A stretch of 52,095 nucleotides of DNA from Eutrophocola sp964503965 (lineage in GTDB: Bacteria; Pseudomonadota; Gammaproteobacteria; Pseudomonadales; Pseudohongiellaceae): assembly GCA_964503965.1 (NCBI GenBank), contig CAZDCK010000024.1:1-52095 (forward strand), written 5' to 3'. The notes under the pieces are model-generated. The model was not told the origin of the DNA. It searched no databases and saw only the letters and a program-made list of their open reading frames with translations. Every line of letters begins with the position of its first letter. Positions within the stretch are counted from its first letter, which is position 1. This document shows positions 8,549 through 16,930 of this stretch, in pieces. The position numbers and the translations under genes were made by a program.

Positions 8549-8559
8549 ATGGCATTTTC

Positions 8560-9891
8560 ATGAACCTGATTGCGACTGACAAATCCCCTATGGCTGATAT
8601 GTTGGAGGGGTTTGATTGTCCGGCGATTCTTGTGTCGGCGGATTACACCATCCTGGCGACCAATTCACGGTACGAGGATTCCTTCGGCCATATCGACTTC
8701 TCACGCACCAATCGCTGTTTTCAGATTTCCCATGGATATGATGTGCCCTGTGACCAGGCGGGAGAGGATTGTCCACTTGGCGCGGCGAAACAGTCCGGGC
8801 ACAAGGAGCGTGTATTACACATCCACCAGACACCTCGTGGAAAAGAGCATGTCGATGTGGAAATGCTGCCTATTCACAACTCTGAAGGGACACTGGTCTA
8901 TTTTGTGGAACTACTGCATCCCGTGCCTCTGGCCAGCGGTGATATCCAGAACAAGGCGCTTGTGGGAGAAAGCCCTGCGTTCAATGACATGCTGGAAAAA
9001 ATTTCACGGGTTGGTCAAGCCGATATTTCTGTCCTGTTGCTCGGTGAGTCAGGAACGGGTAAAGAGTTGGCAGCCAGGGCTATTCACGAGGCCAGTGATC
9101 GCAAGGATAAAGCGATGGTTACCCTGGAATGCACCGGGTTGACTGACTCACTGTTTGAAAGTGAATTGTTTGGTCATATAAAAGGCGCCTTCACAGGTGC
9201 CACCTTCAACAAGAAAGGGCTGGCAGAACTGGCTGATGGCGGAACGCTTTTCCTTGATGAAATCGGTGATGTACCCCTGAGCACCCAGGTCAAGCTCTTG
9301 CGCCTTCTGGAAACCGGCACTTTTCGCCCGGTTGGCAGCGCAGAGGTCAGACGTTCGGATTTCCGGCTTGTGTGTGCAACCCATCGCAATTTACCGCAAA
9401 TGGTGGAGGATGGAGAGTTTCGTGATGATCTGTATTATCGTATCAATGTCTTTCCCATTCATTTGCCCTCACTGAGTGAGCGGGTCAATGACATCCCTTT
9501 ACTGGCCAATGCCCTGCTTTCACGTATTGCTCCGTCAGGAAAATTTTCACTATCCGATGATGCCATGGAAGCGCTCAAGGAACATCGCTACAAGGGGAAT
9601 ATCCGTGAATTACGTAACATCCTGAGCCGGGCCCTGGTGCTTTCCGATACCGATGAAATTGAAGGCAGGACTATCAGGAACTGCTTTTTTGATCGGGCTG
9701 CCCAGAAAGGGCTGGTATCTGACAAAGGCATGCAGGCACTGGTTGTACATGATGTGGATCTTAAAACCCTGGAGCAGAACTACATTGACGATCTTATGGG
9801 TCGGCATCACGGTGATAAGGAAAAGGTAGCGCAGATACTGGGTATCAGTCAGCGCTCGTTATACAGAAAGCTGGAATCACAGACTGAATAA
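8560..9891 (+). CDS. Sigma-54-dependent transcriptional activator with Cys-rich PAS domain
   Basis: 443 residues from the ATG at 8560; the longer frame from 8467 adds sequence lying within the regulatory region. An N-terminal PAS-like domain (about 10-120) carries Cys53, Cys64 and Cys71 in RCFQISHGYDVPCDQAGEDC, suggesting redox, metal or haem sensing (inference). The AAA+ domain has Walker A GESGTGKE (162-169), the sigma-54-contacting loop GAFTGA (209-214) and Walker B LFLDEIGD (230-237). A Fis-type helix-turn-helix ends the protein (VAQILGISQRSLYRKL). There is no receiver domain, so it senses its signal directly. The most likely target is the divergent sigma-54 promoter at 8407-8422. Confidence 0.92.
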   Translation: MNLIATDKSPMADMLEGFDCPAILVSADYTILATNSRYEDSFGHIDFSRTNRCFQISHGYDVPCDQAGEDCPLGAAKQSGHKERVLHIHQTPRGKEHVDVEMLPIHNSEGTLVYFVELLHPVPLASGDIQNKALVGESPAFNDMLEKISRVGQADISVLLLGESGTGKELAARAIHEASDRKDKAMVTLECTGLTDSLFESELFGHIKGAFTGATFNKKGLAELADGGTLFLDEIGDVPLSTQVKLLRLLETGTFRPVGSAEVRRSDFRLVCATHRNLPQMVEDGEFRDDLYYRINVFPIHLPSLSERVNDIPLLANALLSRIAPSGKFSLSDDAMEALKEHRYKGNIRELRNILSRALVLSDTDEIEGRTIRNCFFDRAAQKGLVSDKGMQALVVHDVDLKTLEQNYIDDLMGRHHGDKEKVAQILGISQRSLYRKLESQTE

Positions 9892-9954
9892 CATCGCCAG
9901 AATCAGGGGTGCACTGCTTGGGGGGTATGTAGACTTTAGGCCATTAAGTTCTGG

Positions 9955-10656
9955 TTAGTCTTCCTGCTTACTGAACGCTTTGTCTTTCAGTTGCCTGATA
10001 TAGTCTCTGGCAAAACGTTCCGCCGTTTCCGGATCAGGGGGAATTCCCCCTTCCTGGCTGGAGGCCTGGTCAAGTTCATCACGGCTGTTAACCTGCGGGA
10101 AAGAGGCTTCAGGTACGGGTAGGTCAAGGAAGTGGCATAGAGGTTCCCAACCCATTTTCGGGGAGTAAACCAGCAACCTTTCCGGGGGGGTATCAATAAC
10201 TTCCTTGTTCCGGTTTTCAAACCACTCGGTCATGAATATCCTGTCATTTATCCGATCACCGAAATGTCGAAATATGGCTCCCTGCATCATGACTTCGGCT
10301 GGTGAGCCAGCCAGTGAATCATTCATCTCTTTCGAAAAAATGGTTTTACTGACCGAGTCGAACCAGGTGTCGGGATCACGGACTGTTAGGACTATCTTTG
10401 CCTGGGGATAGTAATCAGCAAGTTCCCGCCAATAGCTGCAGGCGGGATAGTCAGTTGTGGATTGGTAGCCTTGGAAAATAGTATCCCAGTCGGGCTTGCC
10501 ATTGATCGCATCAATCCACAGGGGGATGTTTCTGCGTGCCCCGGTAAATACCTCTGACATGTGGTAGCAGGGCCCCAGCCCCAGGTGTTCCAGGCCAAAT
10601 TTCATGGAGAAAGTAGCGGTTCTCCCCAGTCCGGCGCCAATAACCTTTAATGTCAT
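9955..10656 (-). CDS. Sulfotransferase-family (P-loop, PAPS-type) protein
   Basis: 233 residues from the ATG at 10656, chosen because the conserved N-terminus MTLKVIGAGLGRTATFSMK begins there and GAGG-like ribosome-site bases (GAGG, 8 upstream) precede it. The N-terminal loop corresponds to the 5'-phosphosulfate-binding loop, with Ala-Thr in place of the more common Gly-Thr. LEHLGLGPCYHMSEV and YPACSYWREL are typical of the Sulfotransfer_4 family found in bacteria. VRDPDTWFDS supplies the 3'-phosphate-binding region. The acceptor is unknown. It stands alone between convergent and divergent neighbours. Confidence 0.8.
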   Translation of the reverse strand: MTLKVIGAGLGRTATFSMKFGLEHLGLGPCYHMSEVFTGARRNIPLWIDAINGKPDWDTIFQGYQSTTDYPACSYWRELADYYPQAKIVLTVRDPDTWFDSVSKTIFSKEMNDSLAGSPAEVMMQGAIFRHFGDRINDRIFMTEWFENRNKEVIDTPPERLLVYSPKMGWEPLCHFLDLPVPEASFPQVNSRDELDQASSQEGGIPPDPETAERFARDYIRQLKDKAFSKQED

Positions 10657-10880
10657 GGCTGATTCCTCGATGCTGGCAATGTAATTCATGTGTATACAAC
10701 AGGAATCACTTGATACGTAATCAGCTGATCTTTCAAGCAATATCAGGAATTCCGCAATTGATAAAAATCAGCGTCAGAACTGTAATGATAGCAATGTCCC
10801 TTCATTATTAACGGGAAATGAGTCTGGACTCGCCCGGAATGACTGTTTATTCTTGAGGAAAACTTTCCAGAGAAATCAGC

Positions 10881-11891
10881 ATGAAAACATTCCTTAGAGT
10901 TATTCCACTACTTGTAGCAGCACTTCAATTCGGTATGCCGGTGTCCGCTCATCACAGCCAGGCCATGTTTGACCAGACACAGGAGATCATTGTTGAAGGG
11001 ACTGTGCATCGGTTTGATTGGGTTAATCCCCATATGTATCTCATAGTAGAAACAATCGGGCCGGATGGTGAGCCGGCACTGGTCGAAGGTGAGGGGCTTG
11101 CCATTACCCAGGCGCTTGTTGATGGGCTTGATCGCGATGCCCTGCAGCCAGGCACGCCGGTTGTCATGCGCGCCAATCCCAATCGTGGCGGTTGGGGTAA
11201 GCAGGTGCGTATTCTTGATGTCACTACCGAAGATGGGGAAATACACCCTTTCTACAAAGAGAGTAATCGAAGTCGCAGACTGACACCGGCTGAATCCCTG
11301 AGTGGCCGCTGGGCACCTACTCGCGCCGGTGTAGGAGCCGGTTTCGGTGCATTGGCGCGCTTTCCCCTGAACGCCGAAGCTAGGGCCGTCGAAGCCGACC
11401 AGGTGGATGACGGTCTTTGCGTGGCGGAACCGGTGCCATTCCTGGCCATCCTTGATGAAATGCGTTCCATTGAAGTAGGTGATGAAGAGGTCATTCTTCA
11501 TTTCGACAATTCCGGAGATCATGTGATCCGTATGGTCCATATGAATACGGAACATCCGGAAAATGTTGAATTCTCCCAGCATGGGCATTCCATCGGCTGG
11601 TGGGAAGACGATACGCTGGTCATTGATACAGTGGGATATGAGCCCAATTCATCCGGCCTTGGTGGCAGCGTGCCTTCAAGTCCTGCCAAGCACACGGTTG
11701 AGCGACTGACGCTTACAGAAGAACGTACCCGTATTCGGTACGTCATCACCGTAGAGGATCCGGCCTATCTCACAGAACCGGCGACACTGAGCCAGCAGTG
11801 GGATCATCGCCCTGATATTGAGTTCTCTCCTCCCGGTGAGGTCTGTGATGATGAAGTAGCAGCGCGCTATCGCGATCATGTACCTGAATGA
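10881..11891 (+). CDS. Secreted DUF6152 protein fused to a WEGDTLVV-type C-terminal domain
   Basis: 336 residues. The Sec signal ends VSA, so the mature protein should start His-His-Ser (residues 24-26). The N-terminal DUF6152 domain (about 24-125) has VEGTVHRFDWVNPH, with the invariant Asn-Pro-His at mature positions 26-28. The C-terminal part starts with LSGRWAP (about 141) and carries GWWEDDTLVIDTVGY and VEDPAYLTEPA, matching the separate secreted proteins encoded at 27473, 33939 and 34704. Function unknown; the fusion indicates that the two domains work together. The stop codon directly abuts the repeat cluster. Confidence 0.8.
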   Translation: MKTFLRVIPLLVAALQFGMPVSAHHSQAMFDQTQEIIVEGTVHRFDWVNPHMYLIVETIGPDGEPALVEGEGLAITQALVDGLDRDALQPGTPVVMRANPNRGGWGKQVRILDVTTEDGEIHPFYKESNRSRRLTPAESLSGRWAPTRAGVGAGFGALARFPLNAEARAVEADQVDDGLCVAEPVPFLAILDEMRSIEVGDEEVILHFDNSGDHVIRMVHMNTEHPENVEFSQHGHSIGWWEDDTLVIDTVGYEPNSSGLGGSVPSSPAKHTVERLTLTEERTRIRYVITVEDPAYLTEPATLSQQWDHRPDIEFSPPGEVCDDEVAARYRDHVPE

Positions 11892-12216
11892 AATCAAAGG
11901 GGTCATAAATCAAAGGGGTCAGAGTAAAAATCAGGAATCAAAATCAAAGGGGTCAGAGTAGTTTGATCACTTAACTACCAATACGGAAAATCAAGTTACT
12001 CTGACCCCTTTGATTTNNNNNNNNNNNNNNNNNNNNNNNNNNNNNNNNNNNNNNNNNNNNNNNNNNNNNNNNNNNNNNNNNNNNNNNNNNNNNNNNNNNN
12101 NNNNNNNNNNNNNNNNATACGGAAAATCAAGTTACTCTGACCCCTTTGATTTATGACCCCTTTGATTTATTCAAGTTACTCTGACCCCTTTGATTTTTAC
12201 TCTGACCCCTTTGATT
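11891..12216. repeat. Inverted cluster of AATCAAAGGGGTCAGAGTA repeats (REP-like) interrupted by a gap
   Basis: At least seven full or partial copies of a roughly 20-base unit. Three read on the plus strand (from 11891, 11907, 11941) and four on the minus strand (11997-12016, 12133-12152, 12154-12168, 12177-12196, plus a partial at 12198-12216). The 36 bases 11891-11926 are an exact inverted copy of 12133-12168. Such repeats resemble palindromic elements mobilised by REP-associated tyrosine transposases in gammaproteobacteria (inference); no transposase gene is visible. Another copy lies at 50664-50692. Not CRISPR: units are back to back and in both orientations. Confidence 0.8.
12017..12116. 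other. Scaffold gap (100 N)
   Basis: Exactly 100 N, the conventional placeholder for a gap of unknown size. The 36 bases immediately before (11981-12016) and immediately after (12117-12152) are identical, so the two contig ends may simply overlap, or a repeat-bounded element may be missing. Confidence 0.95.
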
Positions 12217-12254
12217 CTTCACAGCCAACCTTGGGGTCATACAGGTTTACGAAA

Positions 12255-13868
12255 ATGACAAAAATACTGACAGCTCTCATCTTCACTGTGTATTCCTTTC
12301 AGGCCGTTGCTGCCGAATCACCAAATATATTAATTATCGTTGCAGATGATCTGGGCTATTCTGATATTGGCGCTTTTGGTGGCGAAATAGACACGCCAAA
12401 CCTCGATTCTCTAGTCGCATCCGGCATGCAAATGACTACCTTCTACAGTGGTTCGAGTTGCGCGCCTACTCGCTCCATGTTGATGTCAGGTACAGACCAC
12501 CATCTTGCTGGTGTTGGTGTTCAGGGCCGTCGTATTCCCGGTAATTCCGGTTACGAGAACGCCTTGAATCATAGGGTGGTCTCTCTGGCCACTATCTTGA
12601 AAGATAATGATTATCACACTTATATGACAGGAAAATGGCACCTGGGTTCAGAGCCGGACAGAATTCCTGCCGCACGCGGGTTTGAAAAATCCTTTACGCT
12701 AATGGAGGGCGGCGCCAGCCATTTTGAAGATGGTCTTGGACTGACTTCTGAACAAGCCACATATATGGATGATGTGAATAAAGTCGATGCTTTGCCTGAG
12801 GGATTTTTCTCCTCGGAATTTTATACCGACCGGATGATCGACTATATCGAAAATTCATCAGGAGATGGCAAGCCTTTCTTTGGCTACCTTGCCTACACTG
12901 CTCCCCATTGGCCTTTGCAGGCACCAGATACCTGGCTTGAAAAATACGCGGGAAAATACGATGCAGGATGGGATGTCCTGAGGGAGCAGCGCAAGCAGCG
13001 TCAAATCAAACTGGGTTTCTATAGTGATGAATCCAAAGTGGCAGACAGGCCAACATATATCCCTGCATGGGAGGATCTCAGCGACATAGAAAAACAGGTG
13101 GAAGCCAAACGCATGGAAACCTATGCCGCCATGGTGGATAACCTGGATTTTCATATTGGCCGGCTCATGGAATATTTAAGGGACAGTGATGAGCTGGAAA
13201 ATACATTCATCCTGTTTTTTGCCGACAATGGTGCTGAGGGAAATAATATGGGAGTCATGGGAAACAATCCCGTCTGGCTTCCGGCACGTTTCGATAACAG
13301 GCTGGCAAACATGGGCAAGATTGACTCCTATGTCTGGCAGGGGCAGGGTTGGGCCCATGTCTCCGCTCTACCTTACCGCATGTATAAAACCTACACCTCA
13401 GAAGGGGGCATTCATGTACCTGCCTTTTTTTCCTGGCCCGGACATATTCCACAAGGTGCCGTTAATGATCATCCAGTTACCGTTATGGATGTCTTGCCGA
13501 CAGTTCTTGATGTCGCTGGCATTGCTCCAGTAGGGAATGAATATGCTGGACGAGATGTGCTGGAACCACTTGGCAGTTCACTTGTACCAGTACTAACGGA
13601 CAACCGGGTACTGGATCGGCAGGAGTTTGCCTGGGAGTCCTATGGTAACCGCGGTTATCGTATAGGAAACTGGAAGCTGGTTTGGTTGTGGCCGCCTTAT
13701 GGACCAGGGCGTTGGGAATTATTTGACCTTTCTGTGGATCCTGGAGAAACCAATGATCTGAGTGAACAAAACCCTGAGCTGGTTAACACCATGAGTGCTG
13801 CCTGGGATCAATGGGCCAGGGATCTGGCGGTAGAAGTGTGGGACAGAGATATCGGTTACGGTCGGTGA
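12255..13868 (+). CDS. Secreted type I sulfatase (arylsulfatase family)
   Basis: 537 residues from the ATG at 12255, where the Sec signal (MTKILTALIFTVYSFQAVAA) begins; the longer frame starts inside the repeats and is not credible. NILIIVADDLGYSDIG supplies metal-binding Asp31-Asp32, and SSCAPTRSMLMSG contains the formylglycine site Cys69 in a CxPxR context (Thr where Ser is commonest). FFADNGAEGNN is the second metal site. It hydrolyses sulfate esters of an unknown organic substrate in the periplasm. It needs a formylglycine-generating enzyme, and none with catalytic cysteines is in the window. Paralogue of the 16927-18549 gene. Confidence 0.92.
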   Translation: MTKILTALIFTVYSFQAVAAESPNILIIVADDLGYSDIGAFGGEIDTPNLDSLVASGMQMTTFYSGSSCAPTRSMLMSGTDHHLAGVGVQGRRIPGNSGYENALNHRVVSLATILKDNDYHTYMTGKWHLGSEPDRIPAARGFEKSFTLMEGGASHFEDGLGLTSEQATYMDDVNKVDALPEGFFSSEFYTDRMIDYIENSSGDGKPFFGYLAYTAPHWPLQAPDTWLEKYAGKYDAGWDVLREQRKQRQIKLGFYSDESKVADRPTYIPAWEDLSDIEKQVEAKRMETYAAMVDNLDFHIGRLMEYLRDSDELENTFILFFADNGAEGNNMGVMGNNPVWLPARFDNRLANMGKIDSYVWQGQGWAHVSALPYRMYKTYTSEGGIHVPAFFSWPGHIPQGAVNDHPVTVMDVLPTVLDVAGIAPVGNEYAGRDVLEPLGSSLVPVLTDNRVLDRQEFAWESYGNRGYRIGNWKLVWLWPPYGPGRWELFDLSVDPGETNDLSEQNPELVNTMSAAWDQWARDLAVEVWDRDIGYGR

Positions 13869-14027
13869 CTGAAAGTATTTATTAAAGACATAATCGGCTC
13901 CAGAGTAAAAATACAGAGGGTTTTACGTCCGTCCCTATGCCTGCCGGTTCCAGTCGTAATAATTAAAGGCTTCCCTGTTTGTATTGATTGCCAAACAACT
14001 GCCATGATGTGAATTAGGTGCAGTACA

Positions 14028-15236
14028 TTACAGCGGTTCTTCAAGTCCGATAGCAACACCTTGTCCAACACCCACACACATGGCAGCAATTCCTGTGCTC
14101 GCTCCGGATTCCTGCATTTGCAGTGCCAGTGTTCCTGTAATGCGAGCACCAGAGGCCCCGAGCGGATGTCCGTATGCAATGGCACCGCCATTGGGATTGA
14201 TAAACTCAGCATCATCCGGCAAACCAAGATGTCTTGAGGAAGCAAGTACCTGGCAGGCAAAGGCTTCATTGAATTCAAACAGGTCGATGTCGCCAAGTTT
14301 CAGGTTGAAGCGATCACATAGTTTTTCTGTTGCCGGGGCAGGTCCAAACCCCATGATATGGGGAGAAAGCCCTGTAGCCACACCGCCGGTTATTTTTACC
14401 AGTGGCGTCAGTCCGTGTTTCTCAACCGCATTCCCTGAGGCCACGATAAGGGCCGCCGCACCGTCATTCAGTCCGGAACAATTGCCTGCTGTTACGGTAC
14501 CATTTTCCCTGAAGGGCGTGCCGAGTTTGGAAAGGGTATCGTACGAGGAATCGGGGCGGGGGTGTTCGTCTGTATCTGCCAGGAGAGGCTCCCCTTTACG
14601 TTGTGGTATAGATACGGGGCATATTTCCCTGGCAATGCGTCCATTCTGCATGGCGGCAGCAGCCCGCTGCTGGGAGCGCAAAGCATAGGCGTCCTGATCT
14701 TCCCGGGTTATGTTGAATTCTGTTGCGACATTTTCTGCCGTTTCTCCCATTGAGTCTGTGCCATACATTGTCTGCATTTTTGGATTGATAAATCGCCAAC
14801 CCAGTGAGGTTTCATGGATTTCGGGTTTCAGGCTGAAAGCCTGGCTGGGTTTTGCCATGACATAAGGAGCCCGGCTCATACTCTCTGCACCGCCGACAAT
14901 GAATAAATCGCCTTCTCCTGCCTTGATCTGTCGACTGGCCATGATGATGGCATCCATACCTGAAGCGCAAAGCCGGTTTAGGGTAATCCCGGGAACCTCC
15001 TTGGGCAGGCCTGCCAACAGGAGGGCCATGCGTGCCAGGTTACGGTTATCCTCTCCAGCCTGGTTGGTATTGCCGAGTATGACATCATCCAGTGCCCCCC
15101 AGTCCAGGGAGGGGTGACGTGCCATCAGTGCCTTGATGGGCTCAGCCGCCAGGTCATCAGTTCGAATGGAGGAGAGAATTCCCCCATACCGGCCAAAAGG
15201 TGTACGAATATAATCGCAGATATAGGCAGATTTCAT
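14028..15236 (-). CDS. Acetyl-CoA acyltransferase (thiolase), 3-oxoadipyl-CoA thiolase-like
   Basis: 402 residues, standard thiolase length. The nucleophile Cys90 is in LNRLCASGMDA; the second-site motifs YGHPLGASGAR and AAMCVGVGQG are intact near the C-terminus. The N-terminus (YICDYIRTPFGRYGG) and the pattern TLNRLCASG resemble PcaF-type enzymes that split 3-oxoadipyl-CoA into succinyl-CoA and acetyl-CoA, though a general degradative thiolase is possible. It is the last gene of a minus-strand operon, 3 bases after the GFA gene, and works naturally with the CoA-transferase upstream. Confidence 0.92.
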   Translation of the reverse strand: MKSAYICDYIRTPFGRYGGILSSIRTDDLAAEPIKALMARHPSLDWGALDDVILGNTNQAGEDNRNLARMALLLAGLPKEVPGITLNRLCASGMDAIIMASRQIKAGEGDLFIVGGAESMSRAPYVMAKPSQAFSLKPEIHETSLGWRFINPKMQTMYGTDSMGETAENVATEFNITREDQDAYALRSQQRAAAAMQNGRIAREICPVSIPQRKGEPLLADTDEHPRPDSSYDTLSKLGTPFRENGTVTAGNCSGLNDGAAALIVASGNAVEKHGLTPLVKITGGVATGLSPHIMGFGPAPATEKLCDRFNLKLGDIDLFEFNEAFACQVLASSRHLGLPDDAEFINPNGGAIAYGHPLGASGARITGTLALQMQESGASTGIAAMCVGVGQGVAIGLEEPL

Positions 15237-15239
15237 AAT

Positions 15240-15584
15240 TTACAACTCGTTTTTACCATCAAAAAAGTGAATAGTGATTGAGAAAGTGTCCACATCGTCT
15301 ACGCATCCCAGATTAACCCGGCATTGCACCGGCGTATTGTAGTAAACATACACGCCGCAGTTTTTACAAAATGTAAAAGGAATGCCGAAATCTCCCCAGC
15401 TATAAGTGTGTATGCTTTCTTCGCCTTTAATGAGTCTGAGATTTTCCTGGTCGACTTTCATGGAGTGAACACAGGCCAGTCGCTTACAGATCGAACAGTT
15501 GCACCTGACGCCATCGATCACATCCCTGGCATCAAATTCAAACTGGACAGCACCGCAGTGACAGGCTCCGGTGAACGTTTTCAT
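15240..15584 (-). CDS. GFA-domain (Mss4-like zinc fold) protein
   Basis: 114 residues. All zinc-ligand motifs of the glutathione-dependent formaldehyde-activating fold are visible: CHCG (residues 8-11), CNCSICK (about 29-35) and FCKNCG (about 92-97). Most members have no proven formaldehyde activity. The start overlaps the stop of the CoA-transferase by 4 bases and the thiolase follows after 3 bases, so it is embedded in the pathway operon. A role in thiol or glutathione adduct handling of a pathway intermediate is a guess. Confidence 0.88.
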   Translation of the reverse strand: MKTFTGACHCGAVQFEFDARDVIDGVRCNCSICKRLACVHSMKVDQENLRLIKGEESIHTYSWGDFGIPFTFCKNCGVYVYYNTPVQCRVNLGCVDDVDTFSITIHFFDGKNEL

Positions 15585-16930
15585 TGCTCTATCTCTTCGG
15601 AAAATTCTGCTTCAGTACAGTCGCGGATATCTTCAATGGAATAACTGTCCAATAATTTTTTCAATACCAGGCCGTGATCCGTGAACTTGAACACGGCCCG
15701 ATCTGTTACCAGGATATCGACGACACCCCGGGCGGTTAATGGCAGCGTACATTGTTTCCTGATTTTGGAATGTCCCTCTCGGTCGCAATGGGTCATGGTA
15801 ACTATCAGGCGGTCAGCCCCGGAGGCCAGATCCATGGCCCCGCCAACACCCAGCAGGGGTTTGCCGGGAACGGCCCAGTTGGCCAGGTTGCCGGCTTCAT
15901 CCACTTCAAGACCACCCATGACCGCTACATCCACATGACCACCGCGAATCATGGCAAAGGAATCAGCACTGTCAAAATAGGAGGCACCAGGCAGGGCGGT
16001 TACAGGTATCTTGCCAGCATTCACCGGGTAGTCCAGGGCGCCACCGGATTCAGGCGCAGGACCAACACCCAGCATACCGTTTTCTGTATGCATGATGATG
16101 CCTGACTCGGGAGTAATGAGGTCTGCCACGAGGGTGGGTATACCAATACCCAGGTTGACCACGTCACCGGGCTTTAGTTCATCAAGCACGGCCTGCGCCA
16201 TAGCCATCCTGGCAGGATCAGCCTTCCGCGCACTTGCTGCAACGGACGCCGATGATCCGAGATCTTCTACCGATGTGTGCGCCTGTACGAGAAAGTCCAC
16301 ATAGCAGCCAGGCGTGTGAATGGCTTCGGGAGCAATCTCCCCGACGGGAACGATTTCCTCCACTTCAGCAATGACCAGATCGGATGCAGTAGCGGCAGCC
16401 TGGTTAAAATTGTTTTCTGTCATGCGGTATTGCAGGTTGCCTGCCGTATCAGCCCGCCAGGCACGAATAAGGCTTACATCACCCCGTATGGGCTTTACAA
16501 AAACCATGTCACGTCCCTCAATATTCCGGACCTCTTTGCCTTCTGCCAGGGGAGTCCCCGCAGAGGCCGGGGTGTAGAACCCGCCAATGCCAGCCCCGCC
16601 AGCCCGAATGGCTTCGCCGAGGGTGCCTTGTGGGATCAGTTCCACGTCCATACGTCCCTCCTGTACGGCAGCCACAGCCTCCGGGTTGCTGGTAAAAAAG
16701 GACCCAATGGCTTTGCTGATCTGGCCATTTCTCAACAGGCGGCCTCCACCCAGGCCAGGCTCTCCGACATTATTGCCGATATAGGTAAGTCCCGAGATAT
16801 TGGTGTCTGCCAGTGCATGCAGTAAATGGACCGGATTGCCGGTCATGCCAAAACCGCCAACAATCATAGTGGCACTATCTGGAATTTTTGCAGCCGCCTG
16901 CGGCGCTGTAATGATGGGTACTTTTTTCAT
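15581..16930 (-). CDS. Fused 3-oxoacid CoA-transferase (alpha and beta subunits in one chain)
   Basis: 449 residues joining an A-type domain (about 1-230, with VGGFGMTGNP) and a B-type domain (about 235-449, with NLGIGIPTLVAD). The catalytic Glu283 lies in HTENGMLGVGP. It transfers CoA, usually from succinyl-CoA, to a 3-oxoacid such as 3-oxoadipate or acetoacetate. Fusion into one chain is like the animal enzyme and some bacterial ones. It overlaps the upstream sulfatase by 4 bases and the downstream GFA gene by 4 bases. With the thiolase it completes activation and cleavage of a 3-oxoacid. Confidence 0.92.
   Translation of the reverse strand: MKKVPIITAPQAAAKIPDSATMIVGGFGMTGNPVHLLHALADTNISGLTYIGNNVGEPGLGGGRLLRNGQISKAIGSFFTSNPEAVAAVQEGRMDVELIPQGTLGEAIRAGGAGIGGFYTPASAGTPLAEGKEVRNIEGRDMVFVKPIRGDVSLIRAWRADTAGNLQYRMTENNFNQAAATASDLVIAEVEEIVPVGEIAPEAIHTPGCYVDFLVQAHTSVEDLGSSASVAASARKADPARMAMAQAVLDELKPGDVVNLGIGIPTLVADLITPESGIIMHTENGMLGVGPAPESGGALDYPVNAGKIPVTALPGASYFDSADSFAMIRGGHVDVAVMGGLEVDEAGNLANWAVPGKPLLGVGGAMDLASGADRLIVTMTHCDREGHSKIRKQCTLPLTARGVVDILVTDRAVFKFTDHGLVLKKLLDSYSIEDIRDCTEAEFSEEIEQ

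Noticed and set aside
8467..8559. Longer start for the sigma-54 activator
   Set aside because: The extension covers the candidate operator and has no conserved residues; the PAS domain begins shortly after the ATG at 8560.
11891..12216. CRISPR-like array
   Set aside because: Units are adjacent or separated by irregular short spacing, occur in both orientations and have no unique spacers or cas genes; they fit REP-like elements.
12153..12254. N-terminal extension of the sulfatase
   Set aside because: The added residues are translated repeat sequence; the signal peptide starts at 12255.
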